From NCBI GenBank assembly GCA_019423565.1, contig JAHZBE010000004.1:54860-118859 (forward strand): 64,000 nucleotides of DNA, read 5' to 3'. This document shows, in pieces, positions 32,789-42,186 of the stretch. Within the stretch, counting starts at the first letter, position 1. Each line of letters begins with the position of its first letter. A program made the position numbers and the translations under genes. The DNA comes from a bacterium (GTDB lineage: Bacteria; Bacillota_I; Bacilli_A; RF39; UBA660). The notes beneath the pieces are model-generated. The model was not told the DNA's origin, searched no databases, and saw nothing but the letters and a program-made list of their open reading frames with translations.

Positions 32789-34362
32789 TTAGAGTAAGAC
32801 AAGTAAAAGTAAAAATAGATGATAATTCTTTAGAAAATATAAAAAAGTGTACAAGTAAAAAATTAAATATAAAAGATGAAGATATACATAATTTAAAAAT
32901 AATTAAAGAGAGTATTGATGCTAGAGGAGAAGTAAGTTATATTTATGAAGTAGAAATAGAAACTAATTTAGAAAATGAAAATAAACTACTTAAAAATAAA
33001 GATGTATATGTTCCAAAAAATGAAAATTATAAATTTGAAATAACAGGAACTAAACAAATGAAAGAAAGACCTATAATTGTAGGAAGTGGCCCAGCGGGAT
33101 TATTTTCAGCATATATGCTTTCTAAAAATGGTTATAAGCCTATAATTATAGAAAGAGGAGAAAAAGTAGAAGATAGAGTAAAAACTATAGAAAACTTTTG
33201 GAAAACTGGTAAACTAAATAAAAATTCTAATGTTCAATTTGGAGAAGGTGGCGCAGGTACTTTTTCTGATGGTAAGTTAAATACACTTGTTAAAGATAAA
33301 AACTATAGAATGAAAAAAGTATTTGAGATATTTGTAGAGTGTGGGGCACCAAGTGATATACTATATAAAAATAAACCGCATATCGGTACTGATTTACTTA
33401 GAAATGTAATAATAAATATGAGAAATAAAATTATAGATATGGGTGGAACATTTTATTACAATTCTTGTCTTACAGATATAGTTTTAAATAATAATAAAGT
33501 AACAGAAATAATTATAAATGATAAAGAAAAAATTAAATGTGAAACACTTATTTTAGCATTAGGTCATAGTGCAAGAGATACATTTAAAATGCTTTATGAA
33601 AAAGGTATTAATATGATTCAAAAACCATTTGCGGTAGGAGTTAGAATAGAACATAAACAAGATATAATTAATAAATCACAATACGGAAAATATAGTAAGT
33701 TTTTACCTAATGCAGATTATAAATTAACTCATACTTGCATAGATGGAAGAGGAGTATATTCATTTTGTATGTGTCCTGGTGGATTTGTAGTAAATGCATC
33801 AAGTGAAGAAAATCATTTAGTAATAAATGGAATGAGTAATCACAAAAGAGATGAAGAAAACGCAAATAGTGCGATAGTTGTTCAAGTATCAAATAAAGAT
33901 TTTGGTAATAATATATTTGATGGTATGAATTTTCAAAGAACTTTAGAAGAAAAAGCATATAATATTGGTAATGGTTTAATTCCAGTTCAATTATTTTCAG
34001 ATTATGAAAACAATACTATTTCAAAAGAATTTAAAAGCGTAAAACCAATATTTAAGGGTAATTATAAATTTGCTAATATAAATGATATATTTCCAGAATT
34101 TATAAATAATGATTTAAAAGAAGCAATTAATTATTTTAATAATAAAATAGATGGATTTAATAGTAGTGACGCTATTATCGCAGGTGTTGAAACAAGAACT
34201 TCATCACCAATTAGAATAGTAAGAGGCGAAAATGGAATGAGTAATATAGATGGAATTTATCCTATAGGGGAAGGTGCGGGTTATTCTGGTGGAATAACAA
34301 CTAGCGCAATGGATGGAATAAAAATTTCAGAATTAATTGCTAAAGTGTACAGTAAAATTTGA
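32785..34362 (+). CDS. FAD-dependent dehydrogenase (COG2509 type)
   Basis: A 525-aa flavoprotein. An N-terminal domain of about 90 residues (IRVRQVKVKIDDNSLENIKK) precedes the FAD-binding motif PIIVGSGPAGLFSAYMLSKNG at about 95-115. NVQFGEGGAGTFSDGKLNT is the group's diagnostic block, and the C-terminus has YPIGEGAGYSGGITTSAMDG. This is the usual length and layout of the uncharacterised COG2509 dehydrogenases. The gene is coupled to the HI0933-type flavoprotein upstream. Confidence 0.93.
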   Translation: MIRVRQVKVKIDDNSLENIKKCTSKKLNIKDEDIHNLKIIKESIDARGEVSYIYEVEIETNLENENKLLKNKDVYVPKNENYKFEITGTKQMKERPIIVGSGPAGLFSAYMLSKNGYKPIIIERGEKVEDRVKTIENFWKTGKLNKNSNVQFGEGGAGTFSDGKLNTLVKDKNYRMKKVFEIFVECGAPSDILYKNKPHIGTDLLRNVIINMRNKIIDMGGTFYYNSCLTDIVLNNNKVTEIIINDKEKIKCETLILALGHSARDTFKMLYEKGINMIQKPFAVGVRIEHKQDIINKSQYGKYSKFLPNADYKLTHTCIDGRGVYSFCMCPGGFVVNASSEENHLVINGMSNHKRDEENANSAIVVQVSNKDFGNNIFDGMNFQRTLEEKAYNIGNGLIPVQLFSDYENNTISKEFKSVKPIFKGNYKFANINDIFPEFINNDLKEAINYFNNKIDGFNSSDAIIAGVETRTSSPIRIVRGENGMSNIDGIYPIGEGAGYSGGITTSAMDGIKISELIAKVYSKI

Positions 34363-34412
34363 CATTTATTATTATTTAATATATAGTATTTATTAACAAG
34401 TAATTAAATTTG

Positions 34413-34440
34413 TTGACATATATATGTGAAAAGATATATT
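34413..34440 (+). promoter_or_regulatory. Sigma-A-type promoter of the acyl-CoA-synthetase-like gene
   Basis: A consensus -35 TTGACA (34413-34418), a 16-base spacer and TATATT (34435-34440), 36 bases before the ATG at 34476. Confidence 0.75.
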
Positions 34441-34475
34441 GAATATGATAGTTTTAATAGTAGGGGGAAAATAGA

Positions 34476-36284
34476 ATGACAAAAGAAGATTTAATAAAAT
34501 ACAAAGAAAAACTTTCAAAATTATCAAAAGAAGAAGAAAAATTGAGAAATGTTTATCTATCAAAATTAGCAAAAGGTGAAATAGAAGGACCAATGACTGG
34601 ATATCCTAGTATTGATAAACCTAATTTGCAATATTATGATGAAAATTCGATTTTACAAGAAATTCCAGATGTTTCTATATTAGAATTAATTGAGAAAAAA
34701 AATAAAAATAAACTATCAAATATTGCAATAGAATATTATGGTACTAAATATACATATGGTCAAATGTTTGAAAAAATTAATGAATTAGCATTAAAATATA
34801 AAAAAATTGGTATAAAACAAGGCGATGTAGTAGCAATCTGTATGCCAACAACTCCAGAAGCAATTTTTTCGTTATATGCTTTGAACAAAATTGGTGCAAT
34901 ATGTGATATGATTGATCCAAGAAGTAATAAAAAACAATTACAATATTATTTAAATGAAGATAAAGCAAAAAATATTATTTTATGTGAAAATTATTATTCA
35001 GTATTAAAAGATAGCTTAACGGATATGAAAAATGTTATTTTAACTCCTATAAATGTAAGTGGTAAAATAGGTTTTAAAACAATCGTAGGTTTGAAAACAG
35101 GAATTGATAATATTAATACAAAAAAAGACGATAATGTAATTTTATATAAGGATTTTTTAAATTTAAATACCGATAATATGGTTGATGTAGGATATAATAG
35201 AGCTCCAGAAGATATAGCCCTTATTATTCATTCAAGTGGAACAACAAGTACTCCTAAAGGAATTGTATTAACAAATAAAAATGTAAATTCAGTTTCAATT
35301 CAGTATAGTTTGACTCCTCTTGATTTAAAAGAACAATATAAATTTTTATCTGTAATACCTTTATTTGCGTCATTTGGTGTTTCTACTTCTGTTCAGTTGA
35401 TATTTTATTTATCAATGGAAAATAGAATATTATCATTAGTTACGCCAAAAGCTTTTAGCAAAAAATTAGAAAAAGATAAAATTAATTTTACTTTGACAGT
35501 CCCTGGAAATTTTAAATTTTTATCTAAAGATGATAAAAAAAGAAATTTGTCTAACCTAAAAGGGCCTGGAGCTGGAGGATATTCTCTTACTTCATCTGAA
35601 GAAGATTCTATTAACAACTACTTAAAAGAAAATGGTTGTGATACACCAATGTTGATGGGATGGGGTGCATCAGAATGTTCAGCAACAGTTAGTCTTGAAT
35701 TTCCAGAATGTAGAAAAAATTTGTCTTCTGGAGTACCATTACCTTTTATGAATGTATCTGTATTTAAATTTGGAACAGATGAAGAACTTCAATATTATGA
35801 AGAAGGAGAATTTGCTGTAACAGGACCAAGTGTTATGCTTAGATATTTAAATAACCCAGATAAAACAAGTAAAACACTATTAAAACATAATGATGGTAAA
35901 GTATGGTATCATACAGGAGATATTGGTTATATAGATGATGCTGGTCGTATTTTCCCTAAAGATAGAAATGATAGAATGATTATAAATGAAAAAGATGGAT
36001 TTAAAATATGCCCTCAAATAATAGAAAATGTTATTTGCCAATCTGAATATGTAGATAGCTGCATTGTAGTAAAACATAATGATCCAGAGTTAGGAATTGT
36101 TCCTAAAGCATATATTGTTCCAGCAAAAAACTGCTTGATTGAATATTCGTTACTTGATGCTAAAAGACTTTGCTCTGAAAATTTATCTGTAAGACAAATT
36201 CCTAGAGAATATGAAATAATAGAACAACTTCCTTATACTGCAATGGGAAAACCAGATTATAAAAAACTTGAATTAAAAAAATAA
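34476..36284 (+). CDS. AMP-binding acyl-CoA synthetase-like enzyme
   Basis: A 602-aa member of the adenylate-forming superfamily. A charged helical N-terminal extension (KEDLIKYKEKLSKLSKEEEK) precedes the main domain. Signatures are LIIHSSGTTSTPKGIVLTNK (phosphate-binding loop, about 250), MGWGASECSATVSLEFPE (adenine-binding), YHTGDIGYIDDAGRIFPKDR (about 485) and a C-terminal GKPDYKKLE that contains the catalytic Lys position. It activates a carboxylic acid as acyl-AMP and probably transfers it to CoA or a carrier; the substrate cannot be told. It is a single-gene unit with its own promoter. Confidence 0.9.
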   Translation: MTKEDLIKYKEKLSKLSKEEEKLRNVYLSKLAKGEIEGPMTGYPSIDKPNLQYYDENSILQEIPDVSILELIEKKNKNKLSNIAIEYYGTKYTYGQMFEKINELALKYKKIGIKQGDVVAICMPTTPEAIFSLYALNKIGAICDMIDPRSNKKQLQYYLNEDKAKNIILCENYYSVLKDSLTDMKNVILTPINVSGKIGFKTIVGLKTGIDNINTKKDDNVILYKDFLNLNTDNMVDVGYNRAPEDIALIIHSSGTTSTPKGIVLTNKNVNSVSIQYSLTPLDLKEQYKFLSVIPLFASFGVSTSVQLIFYLSMENRILSLVTPKAFSKKLEKDKINFTLTVPGNFKFLSKDDKKRNLSNLKGPGAGGYSLTSSEEDSINNYLKENGCDTPMLMGWGASECSATVSLEFPECRKNLSSGVPLPFMNVSVFKFGTDEELQYYEEGEFAVTGPSVMLRYLNNPDKTSKTLLKHNDGKVWYHTGDIGYIDDAGRIFPKDRNDRMIINEKDGFKICPQIIENVICQSEYVDSCIVVKHNDPELGIVPKAYIVPAKNCLIEYSLLDAKRLCSENLSVRQIPREYEIIEQLPYTAMGKPDYKKLELKK

Positions 36285-36370
36285 ATTTTAAAAAATATTT
36301 TCATAATTTTATTTGAAAATATTTTTTTTGTGTTATAATTGAGAAAAGAAAGTATAGGTGTGTAAGAAAT

Positions 36371-38191
36371 ATGGGGTCAAATTTATTAACATATGGAAGT
36401 TTATTTTATAGTTTAATGCTTGTTATAATAATTATATCAAAAAAAAGGATAAATACAGTTGAAACAAGAATATATAGTTGGCTTGTTTTTAGTAATTTTT
36501 TTGGTTTAATTATAGCAATATTATGTTATTTTACAGTAAAAAATAATTCTATTGTACCAATATTGAATTATTTTGTTTCTAGACTATATTTAACATATTT
36601 AATAGTTTTTATATTTTTATTTTTTCTTTATGTAATTTCATTATTATATCCAAAATTTTATGAAAAGCATAGGAAAGTTTTAATATTTACTGATATAATG
36701 TCAGAATTAATAATAACAATAATAGTTTTCTTTTTACCAATGAATTATAGTTCTATTGATGATGGTGTTTATTCATATGGACCAGCATGTAATTATGTTT
36801 ATTGTATTGCTGCTTTATCAATGTCAATATGGGTACTTTTATTAGGAATAAATATAAAAAGAATTAAAAACAAAAAATTTATACCTGTTTTAATGCTCAT
36901 TATACTTGCATCTTTTACTACGTATGTTCAAAGGATTAATCCAAGTTTATTATTAACTACATCAATGGAAACATTTATTGTTATATTGATGTATAATACA
37001 ATAGAAAATCCAGACTTAAAATTAATAAACGAACTTAATATGGCAAAGGATCAAGCAGAAAAAGCAAATAGAGCAAAGACAGATTTCTTAAGTAGTATGT
37101 CACATGAAATAAGAACACCTCTTAATGCAATAGTTGGTTTTAGTAATTCATTAAATGATAATAAAGATATACCAGAAAGTGCTAAAGCAGATGTAAAGGA
37201 TATATTAGTTGCATCTGACAACTTACTTGAAATAGTTAATGGTGTACTTGATATTTCTAAGATAGAAGCAAATAAAATAGAGATAATTAAAAAAGAATAT
37301 GATACTAAAAAGATGCTTGATGAGTTATCTAAACTTACAAAGGTAAGAATAGGGGAGAAACCAATTGAATTTATAACTAAGTTTGATGAATCACTTCCAA
37401 GAGTATTATATGGTGATCAAACAAGAGTCAAACAAGTAATACTTAATATTCTTACAAATGCAGCTAAATATACAGATAAAGGTAAAATAATATTTAGTGT
37501 TCAATCTATAATTAAAGATAATGTATGTAGAATGATAGTATCTGTTGAAGACACTGGACGTGGAATAAAGAAAGAAAGTATTGATAAATTATTTACTAAA
37601 TTTGAAAGGCTTGATGAAGATAGAAATACAACAATAGAAGGTACAGGTCTTGGACTTGCGATTACAAAAAAATTAGTAGAACTTATGCATGGTAAGATTG
37701 TTGTTCAAAGTAAATATGGTGAGGGAAGCAAATTTACTGTTTCGATAGATCAAAAAATAGTGAAAAATCCAACTATTTCACTTGATGATAATAATAGTTC
37801 AAATATAGAAATTTTTGATTTAAAAGGTAAAAAAGTATTAGTTGTTGATGATAATAAACTTAATTTAAAAGTAGCAACTAGACTTCTTACTCCATATAAT
37901 TTAGAAATAACAACAAGCGAATCTGGTTTTGATGCTATAGAATTATTAAAAAATAATAAATATGATATAATTCTTATGGATGATATGATGCCAAAAATGA
38001 GCGGCACTGAAACATTAAAAGAAATACAGAAAAATAAATTGTATGATGGACCAATAGTTGCACTTACCGCAAATGCACTTACAGGTATGAGAGAAAAATA
38101 TATTGAACATGGTTTTACAGATTATTTAGCAAAACCGATTGAAAAAGCGGAATTAAATAGAGTTTTAAAAACTTATTTAACAAAAAAATAA
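36371..38191 (+). CDS. Hybrid sensor histidine kinase
   Basis: A 606-aa kinase. The N-terminal sensor is a block of six or seven transmembrane helices (about residues 1-215) without a recognised ligand domain. A HisKA domain with FLSSMSHEIRTPLNAIVGF places the phospho-accepting His at 245, followed by an HATPase with DTGRGIKKESIDKLF and GTGLGLAITKKLVELMHG. A C-terminal receiver has the phospho-Asp at 537 (YDIILMDDMMPKMSG). Phosphate would pass His245 to Asp537 to the HPt protein encoded 37 bases downstream and on to the single-domain regulator after it. The cue is unknown. Confidence 0.95.
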   Translation: MGSNLLTYGSLFYSLMLVIIIISKKRINTVETRIYSWLVFSNFFGLIIAILCYFTVKNNSIVPILNYFVSRLYLTYLIVFIFLFFLYVISLLYPKFYEKHRKVLIFTDIMSELIITIIVFFLPMNYSSIDDGVYSYGPACNYVYCIAALSMSIWVLLLGINIKRIKNKKFIPVLMLIILASFTTYVQRINPSLLLTTSMETFIVILMYNTIENPDLKLINELNMAKDQAEKANRAKTDFLSSMSHEIRTPLNAIVGFSNSLNDNKDIPESAKADVKDILVASDNLLEIVNGVLDISKIEANKIEIIKKEYDTKKMLDELSKLTKVRIGEKPIEFITKFDESLPRVLYGDQTRVKQVILNILTNAAKYTDKGKIIFSVQSIIKDNVCRMIVSVEDTGRGIKKESIDKLFTKFERLDEDRNTTIEGTGLGLAITKKLVELMHGKIVVQSKYGEGSKFTVSIDQKIVKNPTISLDDNNSSNIEIFDLKGKKVLVVDDNKLNLKVATRLLTPYNLEITTSESGFDAIELLKNNKYDIILMDDMMPKMSGTETLKEIQKNKLYDGPIVALTANALTGMREKYIEHGFTDYLAKPIEKAELNRVLKTYLTKK

Positions 38192-38228
38192 AAAGTATGT
38201 TATAATCATTATAGAAAGGATAAAGAAT

Positions 38229-38582
38229 ATGGATAGAAGTTTTTTAGAAAAAAATGGTGTTGATGTAGAAGCAGGATTAGAGTTACTTGGCGACATGGAT
38301 ATGTATAATGAAACTATGGACGATTTTTTATCAGAAATAAATGAAAAGATGCCAAAAGTAATTGAATACAAAAATAGTGGTGATATGCCAAATTATGCTA
38401 TTTTAGTTCATTCAATTAAAAGTGATTCTAAATATTTAGGATTTACTCATCTTGCTGAACTTGCATATAATCACGAAATGAAAAGTAAAGAAAATAATGT
38501 TGAATATGTTAATGCTAATTTTGAAGAATTACAAAATGAAGTTAATAGAATTATAGGTATAATAAAAGAATATTTAAAATAG
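38229..38582 (+). CDS. HPt phosphotransfer protein
   Basis: A 117-aa all-helical protein. The histidine phosphotransfer motif LVHSIKSDSKYLGF (His61) fits the HPt family, where it is usually AHxLKGxAxxLG. AGAAAGGA lies upstream. It stands between the hybrid kinase and a lone receiver, so it is the natural middle step of the phosphorelay. The replacement of Gly by Ser after Lys is tolerated in the family. Confidence 0.88.
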   Translation: MDRSFLEKNGVDVEAGLELLGDMDMYNETMDDFLSEINEKMPKVIEYKNSGDMPNYAILVHSIKSDSKYLGFTHLAELAYNHEMKSKENNVEYVNANFEELQNEVNRIIGIIKEYLK

Positions 38583-38597
38583 GAGGTACTTAAATTT

Positions 38598-39002
38598 ATG
38601 GGCGATAATTTGGTTTTAATGCCAGATGTTAGGGATAAAACAATATTAGTAGTAGATGATTCTAATATTACTAGAAGTTTAATAGAAAGGGTTTATAAAG
38701 ATCAATATAAAATTCTTATGGCGTCAAATGGTAGAGAAGCTATTGATATAGTTGATACTATGCCAGAGGGTGTTATAGTAGCAATTTTACTTGATCTAAA
38801 TATGCCGGATCTTGATGGATTTGCAGTTTTAGATCATTTTAAAGAAAAAGATTTATTTAATAAAATACCTGTTTCAATAATTACAGGTGATAGTTCAAAA
38901 GAGACTATAAATAGATGCTTATCGTATAGTATAGTAGACATCTTAATTAAACCTTTTAGTGGATTTGATATTGAGAGAGTCGTTGCTAAAATGATAAAGT
39001 AG
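38598..39002 (+). CDS. Single-domain response regulator (CheY-like)
   Basis: A 134-aa receiver: acidic pair in ILVVDDSNITRS, phospho-Asp66 in ILLDLNMPDLDGFAVLD, Thr/Ser switch in SIITGDSS and Lys in ILIKPFSGFD. There is no output domain, so it must act through a partner protein. AGGAGG lies upstream, 15 bases after the HPt gene. It is the terminal receiver of the phosphorelay by context. Confidence 0.93.
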   Translation: MGDNLVLMPDVRDKTILVVDDSNITRSLIERVYKDQYKILMASNGREAIDIVDTMPEGVIVAILLDLNMPDLDGFAVLDHFKEKDLFNKIPVSIITGDSSKETINRCLSYSIVDILIKPFSGFDIERVVAKMIK

Positions 39003-39011
39003 GAGGAATGT

Positions 39012-39362
39012 ATGAAAAAAACAACAGCAACTGGTTTAGAAGAAAAATGGGAAGTTTTGTTAGTTTATTTTGTTAGTTTATTGGGATTTATATTTTCATT
39101 TTTAAAATATGATTATTTATCTGAAAATATAAAATTTCATTATAGACAAGCAGGAACAATATGGTTAATTTATGCAGTAATGTTTGCTGCAAGTTTTATA
39201 TTAGGAAATGTAGTTGGATTTTCAATAGTTTCTTATATATTTAGATGTATTACGGTAATTTTATATATATTTAGAATTATAACAGTAGTAAAATCATTTG
39301 AAAATACTAGATATGAAATACCTGTAGTAGCGGATTTATCTAAAAAAATATATAATGAATAA
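39012..39362 (+). CDS. Small DUF4870/Tic20-like membrane protein
   Basis: A 116-aa protein with three transmembrane helices. The pattern GLEEKWEVLLVYFVSLLGFI then ENIKFHYRQAGTIWLI resembles the DUF4870 family (short proteins with F-H-x-RQ after the first helix). GGAGGA precedes the ATG, nine bases after the regulator gene. It closes the phosphorelay operon; a role as output or sensor partner is unproven. Confidence 0.75.
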   Translation: MKKTTATGLEEKWEVLLVYFVSLLGFIFSFLKYDYLSENIKFHYRQAGTIWLIYAVMFAASFILGNVVGFSIVSYIFRCITVILYIFRIITVVKSFENTRYEIPVVADLSKKIYNE

Positions 39363-39373
39363 ATTTAAGAATA

Positions 39374-39405
39374 GAAGACTTTATGAATTAAAGTTTTCTT
39401 TTTTT
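39374..39405 (+). terminator. Intrinsic terminator
   Basis: GAAGACTTT pairs with AAAGTTTTC (one G-U) around ATGAATT and is followed by seven T residues. It ends the phosphorelay operon before murG. Confidence 0.75.
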
Positions 39406-39451
39406 AGTTTTAAAATGCTATTTAATATGATATAATTAAGTAGGTGATAAA

Positions 39452-40525
39452 ATGAAAGTAGTAATATCCGCAGGGGGCACAGGAGGACATATTTATCCTG
39501 CTCTTGCAATAATAGACAAAATAAAGGAAAAAGAACCTAATAGTGAGTTTTTATATATAGGAACAACAAATAGGATGGAAAAAGATATTATACCAGAAAA
39601 AGGTATTCCATACTTCGGTATAAATGTATCAGGTTTAAGCAGAAAATTAACATTTAAAAATTTTAAATCAATTGCAAATTTTATAAAAGGAATAAGTAAA
39701 TGTAAAAAAGAAATTAAAAAGTTTAATCCAGATATAGTAATTGGTGCGGGAGGTTATGTAACTGCACCTGTTATTATTGCAGCTAAAAAATCAGGATACA
39801 AGACTTTAGTACATGAACAAAATAGTATATTAGGACTATCAAATAAGATACTTTTAAAATATACAGATACACTATGTACTTCTTTTGAAACTATGAAAGT
39901 AGCTAATGTTAAATGTGTATACACTGGTAATCCTGCAAGTGAAAGTATAATTTCTAAAAAGCCATATGATAAAAAAGAGTTTGGTTTAAGTAAAAGTAAG
40001 AAATTAGTGCTTATTGTAATGGGATCACTTGGTTCTTCAACAGTAAATGAAGTATTAAAAGGGACATTAAATAAATTTGATAAAAAATATGAAGTAGTTA
40101 TAGTAACTGGTAAAAATTATTATGAAGAATTTAATAAATTAGAAAGAGGAAAAAATGTATTTGTTTTCCCATATATTGATGATTTATCAAGACTTATGAA
40201 GGTAACAGATGTTTTAGTAACAAGAGCGGGTGCAACTACACTTAGTGAAATAATGGTTACAAAAACACCATCTATTTTAGTGCCAAGTCCTTATGTTACT
40301 GAAAATCATCAGTTTAAAAATGCTATGTATTTAGTAGATAAAAATGCAGGAGTACTATTAGAAGAAAAAGATTTAACTCCAGAATCTTTAGTAAATAAAA
40401 TAAATGAATTAATAAATGATCCAAATAAATGTTTAGATATAAAAGATAATCTAGAAAATATAGGAAAAAAGAATAGTGCTACCTTAATATATAATGAGAT
40501 AAAGGAGCTTACAAATGACAAATAA
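39452..40525 (+). CDS. murG: MurG, lipid II synthase
   Basis: A 357-aa GT-B enzyme (EC 2.4.1.227) that adds N-acetylglucosamine to lipid I at the inner face of the membrane. It shows the two glycine-rich loops (SAGGTGGHIYPALAI and IGAGGYVTAPVIIAA), VHEQNSILGLSNKIL, and the donor-binding TRAGATTLSEIMV with PYVTENHQFKNA. The length is normal. AGGTGAT is upstream of the ATG and a TATAAT (39431-39436) is close by. The gene overlaps murB by 11 bases, giving the wall operon murG-murB-ftsQ. Confidence 0.98.
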   Translation: MKVVISAGGTGGHIYPALAIIDKIKEKEPNSEFLYIGTTNRMEKDIIPEKGIPYFGINVSGLSRKLTFKNFKSIANFIKGISKCKKEIKKFNPDIVIGAGGYVTAPVIIAAKKSGYKTLVHEQNSILGLSNKILLKYTDTLCTSFETMKVANVKCVYTGNPASESIISKKPYDKKEFGLSKSKKLVLIVMGSLGSSTVNEVLKGTLNKFDKKYEVVIVTGKNYYEEFNKLERGKNVFVFPYIDDLSRLMKVTDVLVTRAGATTLSEIMVTKTPSILVPSPYVTENHQFKNAMYLVDKNAGVLLEEKDLTPESLVNKINELINDPNKCLDIKDNLENIGKKNSATLIYNEIKELTNDK

Positions 40526-41423
40526 TAATATTGCTGATCTTCAAAATATGGATTTAGGTAAAATGTTAATCGATGAAGATTTAAGTAAATATACAACATA
40601 TAAAGTTGGTGGAAAAGCAAAAGTTTTAGTATTTCCTGAAAACAAAGAAAAGTTATTAGAACTTTTAAAATATATAAAAGAAAATAATTTAAAATATTTT
40701 GTAATGGGAAATGGTTCAAATCTACTTATTTCGTCTAAAGTGTTTGATGGAGTTGTTATTAAATTAAATAAACTAAATAATGTTCAAATATATGATAACG
40801 AAGTATATGTAGAAGCAGGTTATCCATTAATTAAATTATGTATGTTATGTGCGGATAATAATTTAGGTAACTTAGAATTTGCATCTGGAATACCAGCATG
40901 CATAGGTGGTGCGATATGTTCTAATGCAGGCGCATATAAAATGGAAATGAGTGACATAGTAGAAAGTGTAACTGTGATAGATAAAGACTTAAATATAGTA
41001 ACTTTATTAAAAGATGATTTAAAATTTGCTTATAGAGATAGTATTTTTAAAGAAGATAAAAGTTATATAATTATTTCTGCAATGTTAAAATTAGAATATA
41101 AAGATAAAAATGAAATATTAGAAATAATGGAATCTAGAAAACAAAGAAGACTAGAATCTCAACCTTTAGAATATCCATCTGCGGGTAGTGTATTTAGAAA
41201 CCCTGATGCTGCTCCATCCGGAAAATTAATAGAAGATGCTGGACTTAAAGGATATACTATAGGTGGTGCAAAAGTATCTGAAAAGCATGCCAATTTTATA
41301 ATTAATTATAATAATGCAACCAGTGAAGATATAAAAAAATTAATAGATTTCGTAAGAAGTAAAGTAAAGGAAAAATATAACATAGAACTAAAAAGTGAAC
41401 AAGAGTTAATAAATTGGGAGTGA
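40515..41423 (+). CDS. murB: UDP-N-acetylenolpyruvoylglucosamine reductase
   Basis: A 302-aa FAD enzyme (EC 1.3.1.98) forming UDP-MurNAc. Signatures are TTYKVGGKAKVLVFP, MGNGSNLLI, SGIPACIGGAICSNAGAYKM, and the catalytic region YPSAGSVFRNPDAAPSGKLIE with Ser as proton donor. It is of the shorter Bacillus-type class (no extra loop). The stop codon is TGA, confirming the standard code. It overlaps murG and is followed three bases later by ftsQ. Confidence 0.97.
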   Translation: MTNNNIADLQNMDLGKMLIDEDLSKYTTYKVGGKAKVLVFPENKEKLLELLKYIKENNLKYFVMGNGSNLLISSKVFDGVVIKLNKLNNVQIYDNEVYVEAGYPLIKLCMLCADNNLGNLEFASGIPACIGGAICSNAGAYKMEMSDIVESVTVIDKDLNIVTLLKDDLKFAYRDSIFKEDKSYIIISAMLKLEYKDKNEILEIMESRKQRRLESQPLEYPSAGSVFRNPDAAPSGKLIEDAGLKGYTIGGAKVSEKHANFIINYNNATSEDIKKLIDFVRSKVKEKYNIELKSEQELINWE

Positions 41424-41426
41424 TTT

Positions 41427-42104
41427 GTGGTGGCAAAAAAAAGAAAAAGAAAATTAAAACTATCTAGGGTATTCTTAGCTTTATTTTTTCTTTTTTTGGT
41501 GGTATTTATAGTGATATCATTAAGTAAGATAAAAGTAAATGGTTTTTCTATAAGTGGTAATACATATTATACTGATAATGAGATACTTGATATGACTGGA
41601 TTAAGTAAATACCCTTCGTTTTTATTAACTAATTCTTATAATGTGTCATCAAAAGTAAAAGATAATAAACTTATAAAAAGAATAACAATAAAGAAAACAT
41701 TATATGGAAGATTTAATGTAACCGTAACTGAAAATAAAATATTATTTTATGATAGTGTTAATAATAAGTCTGTAACGGCTGATGGTTCTTTAGTTTCTTA
41801 TTATTATGAATATTCTCCTGTACTTGTTAATGAGGTTAATAATAAAAAAGTATATAACAAACTTATTGAAAAAATGATAAAAGTTAATGATGATATACTC
41901 AATAATATTTCTGAAATAAAGTATGAACCAAATGATATTGATAAGGAGAGATTTTTGCTTTCAATGAATGATGGTAATTATGTATATGTTACTATGAGTA
42001 AATTTAGTTCGATAAATAAGTATTTAGATATAGTCAAAACATTAGATAGTAAAAATGGTATTCTTTATTTAGATTATGGAAATTATTTTGTCCCTAAAGA
42101 GTAA
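41427..42104 (+). CDS. ftsQ: Cell-division protein FtsQ/DivIB
   Basis: A 225-aa bitopic membrane protein with a very basic cytoplasmic start (AKKRKRKLKLSRVF), one transmembrane helix (about residues 17-38) and an extracytoplasmic POTRA domain (KVNGFSISGNTYYTDNEILDM). A beta domain follows (KKTLYGRFNVTVTENK). DivIB links division-site wall synthesis with FtsL/DivIC. The start is GTG 41427 with GGGAG upstream; a second GTG at 41430 is possible. The order murG-murB-ftsQ is as in Bacilli and Clostridia. Confidence 0.9.
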   Translation: MVAKKRKRKLKLSRVFLALFFLFLVVFIVISLSKIKVNGFSISGNTYYTDNEILDMTGLSKYPSFLLTNSYNVSSKVKDNKLIKRITIKKTLYGRFNVTVTENKILFYDSVNNKSVTADGSLVSYYYEYSPVLVNEVNNKKVYNKLIEKMIKVNDDILNNISEIKYEPNDIDKERFLLSMNDGNYVYVTMSKFSSINKYLDIVKTLDSKNGILYLDYGNYFVPKE

Positions 42105-42106
42105 TA

Positions 42107-42143
42107 GATGCTGATAAATCAATTGATTTATTGGCATCTTTAT
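42107..42143 (+). terminator. Intrinsic terminator overlapping the smc promoter
   Basis: GATGC-TG-ATAAATC (42107-42120) pairs with GATTTAT-TG-GCATC (42125-42138), with a two-base internal loop, followed by TTTATT. The loop and 3' arm contain the -35 box of the smc promoter. Confidence 0.8.
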
Positions 42144-42151
42144 TGTATAAT
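42123..42151 (+). promoter_or_regulatory. Sigma-A-type promoter of smc
   Basis: TTGATT (42123-42128), 17 bases, TATAAT (42146-42151), 36 bases before the smc ATG. The -35 box is inside the upstream terminator hairpin. Confidence 0.7.
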
Positions 42152-42186
42152 AAAAAAGTATTAAAATAGATTAGGATGTTGATAGT

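Noticed and set aside
40309..40719. 136-codon minus-strand frame across murG/murB
   Set aside because: Antisense to two well-conserved genes, with Leu/Tyr/Phe-rich shadow composition.
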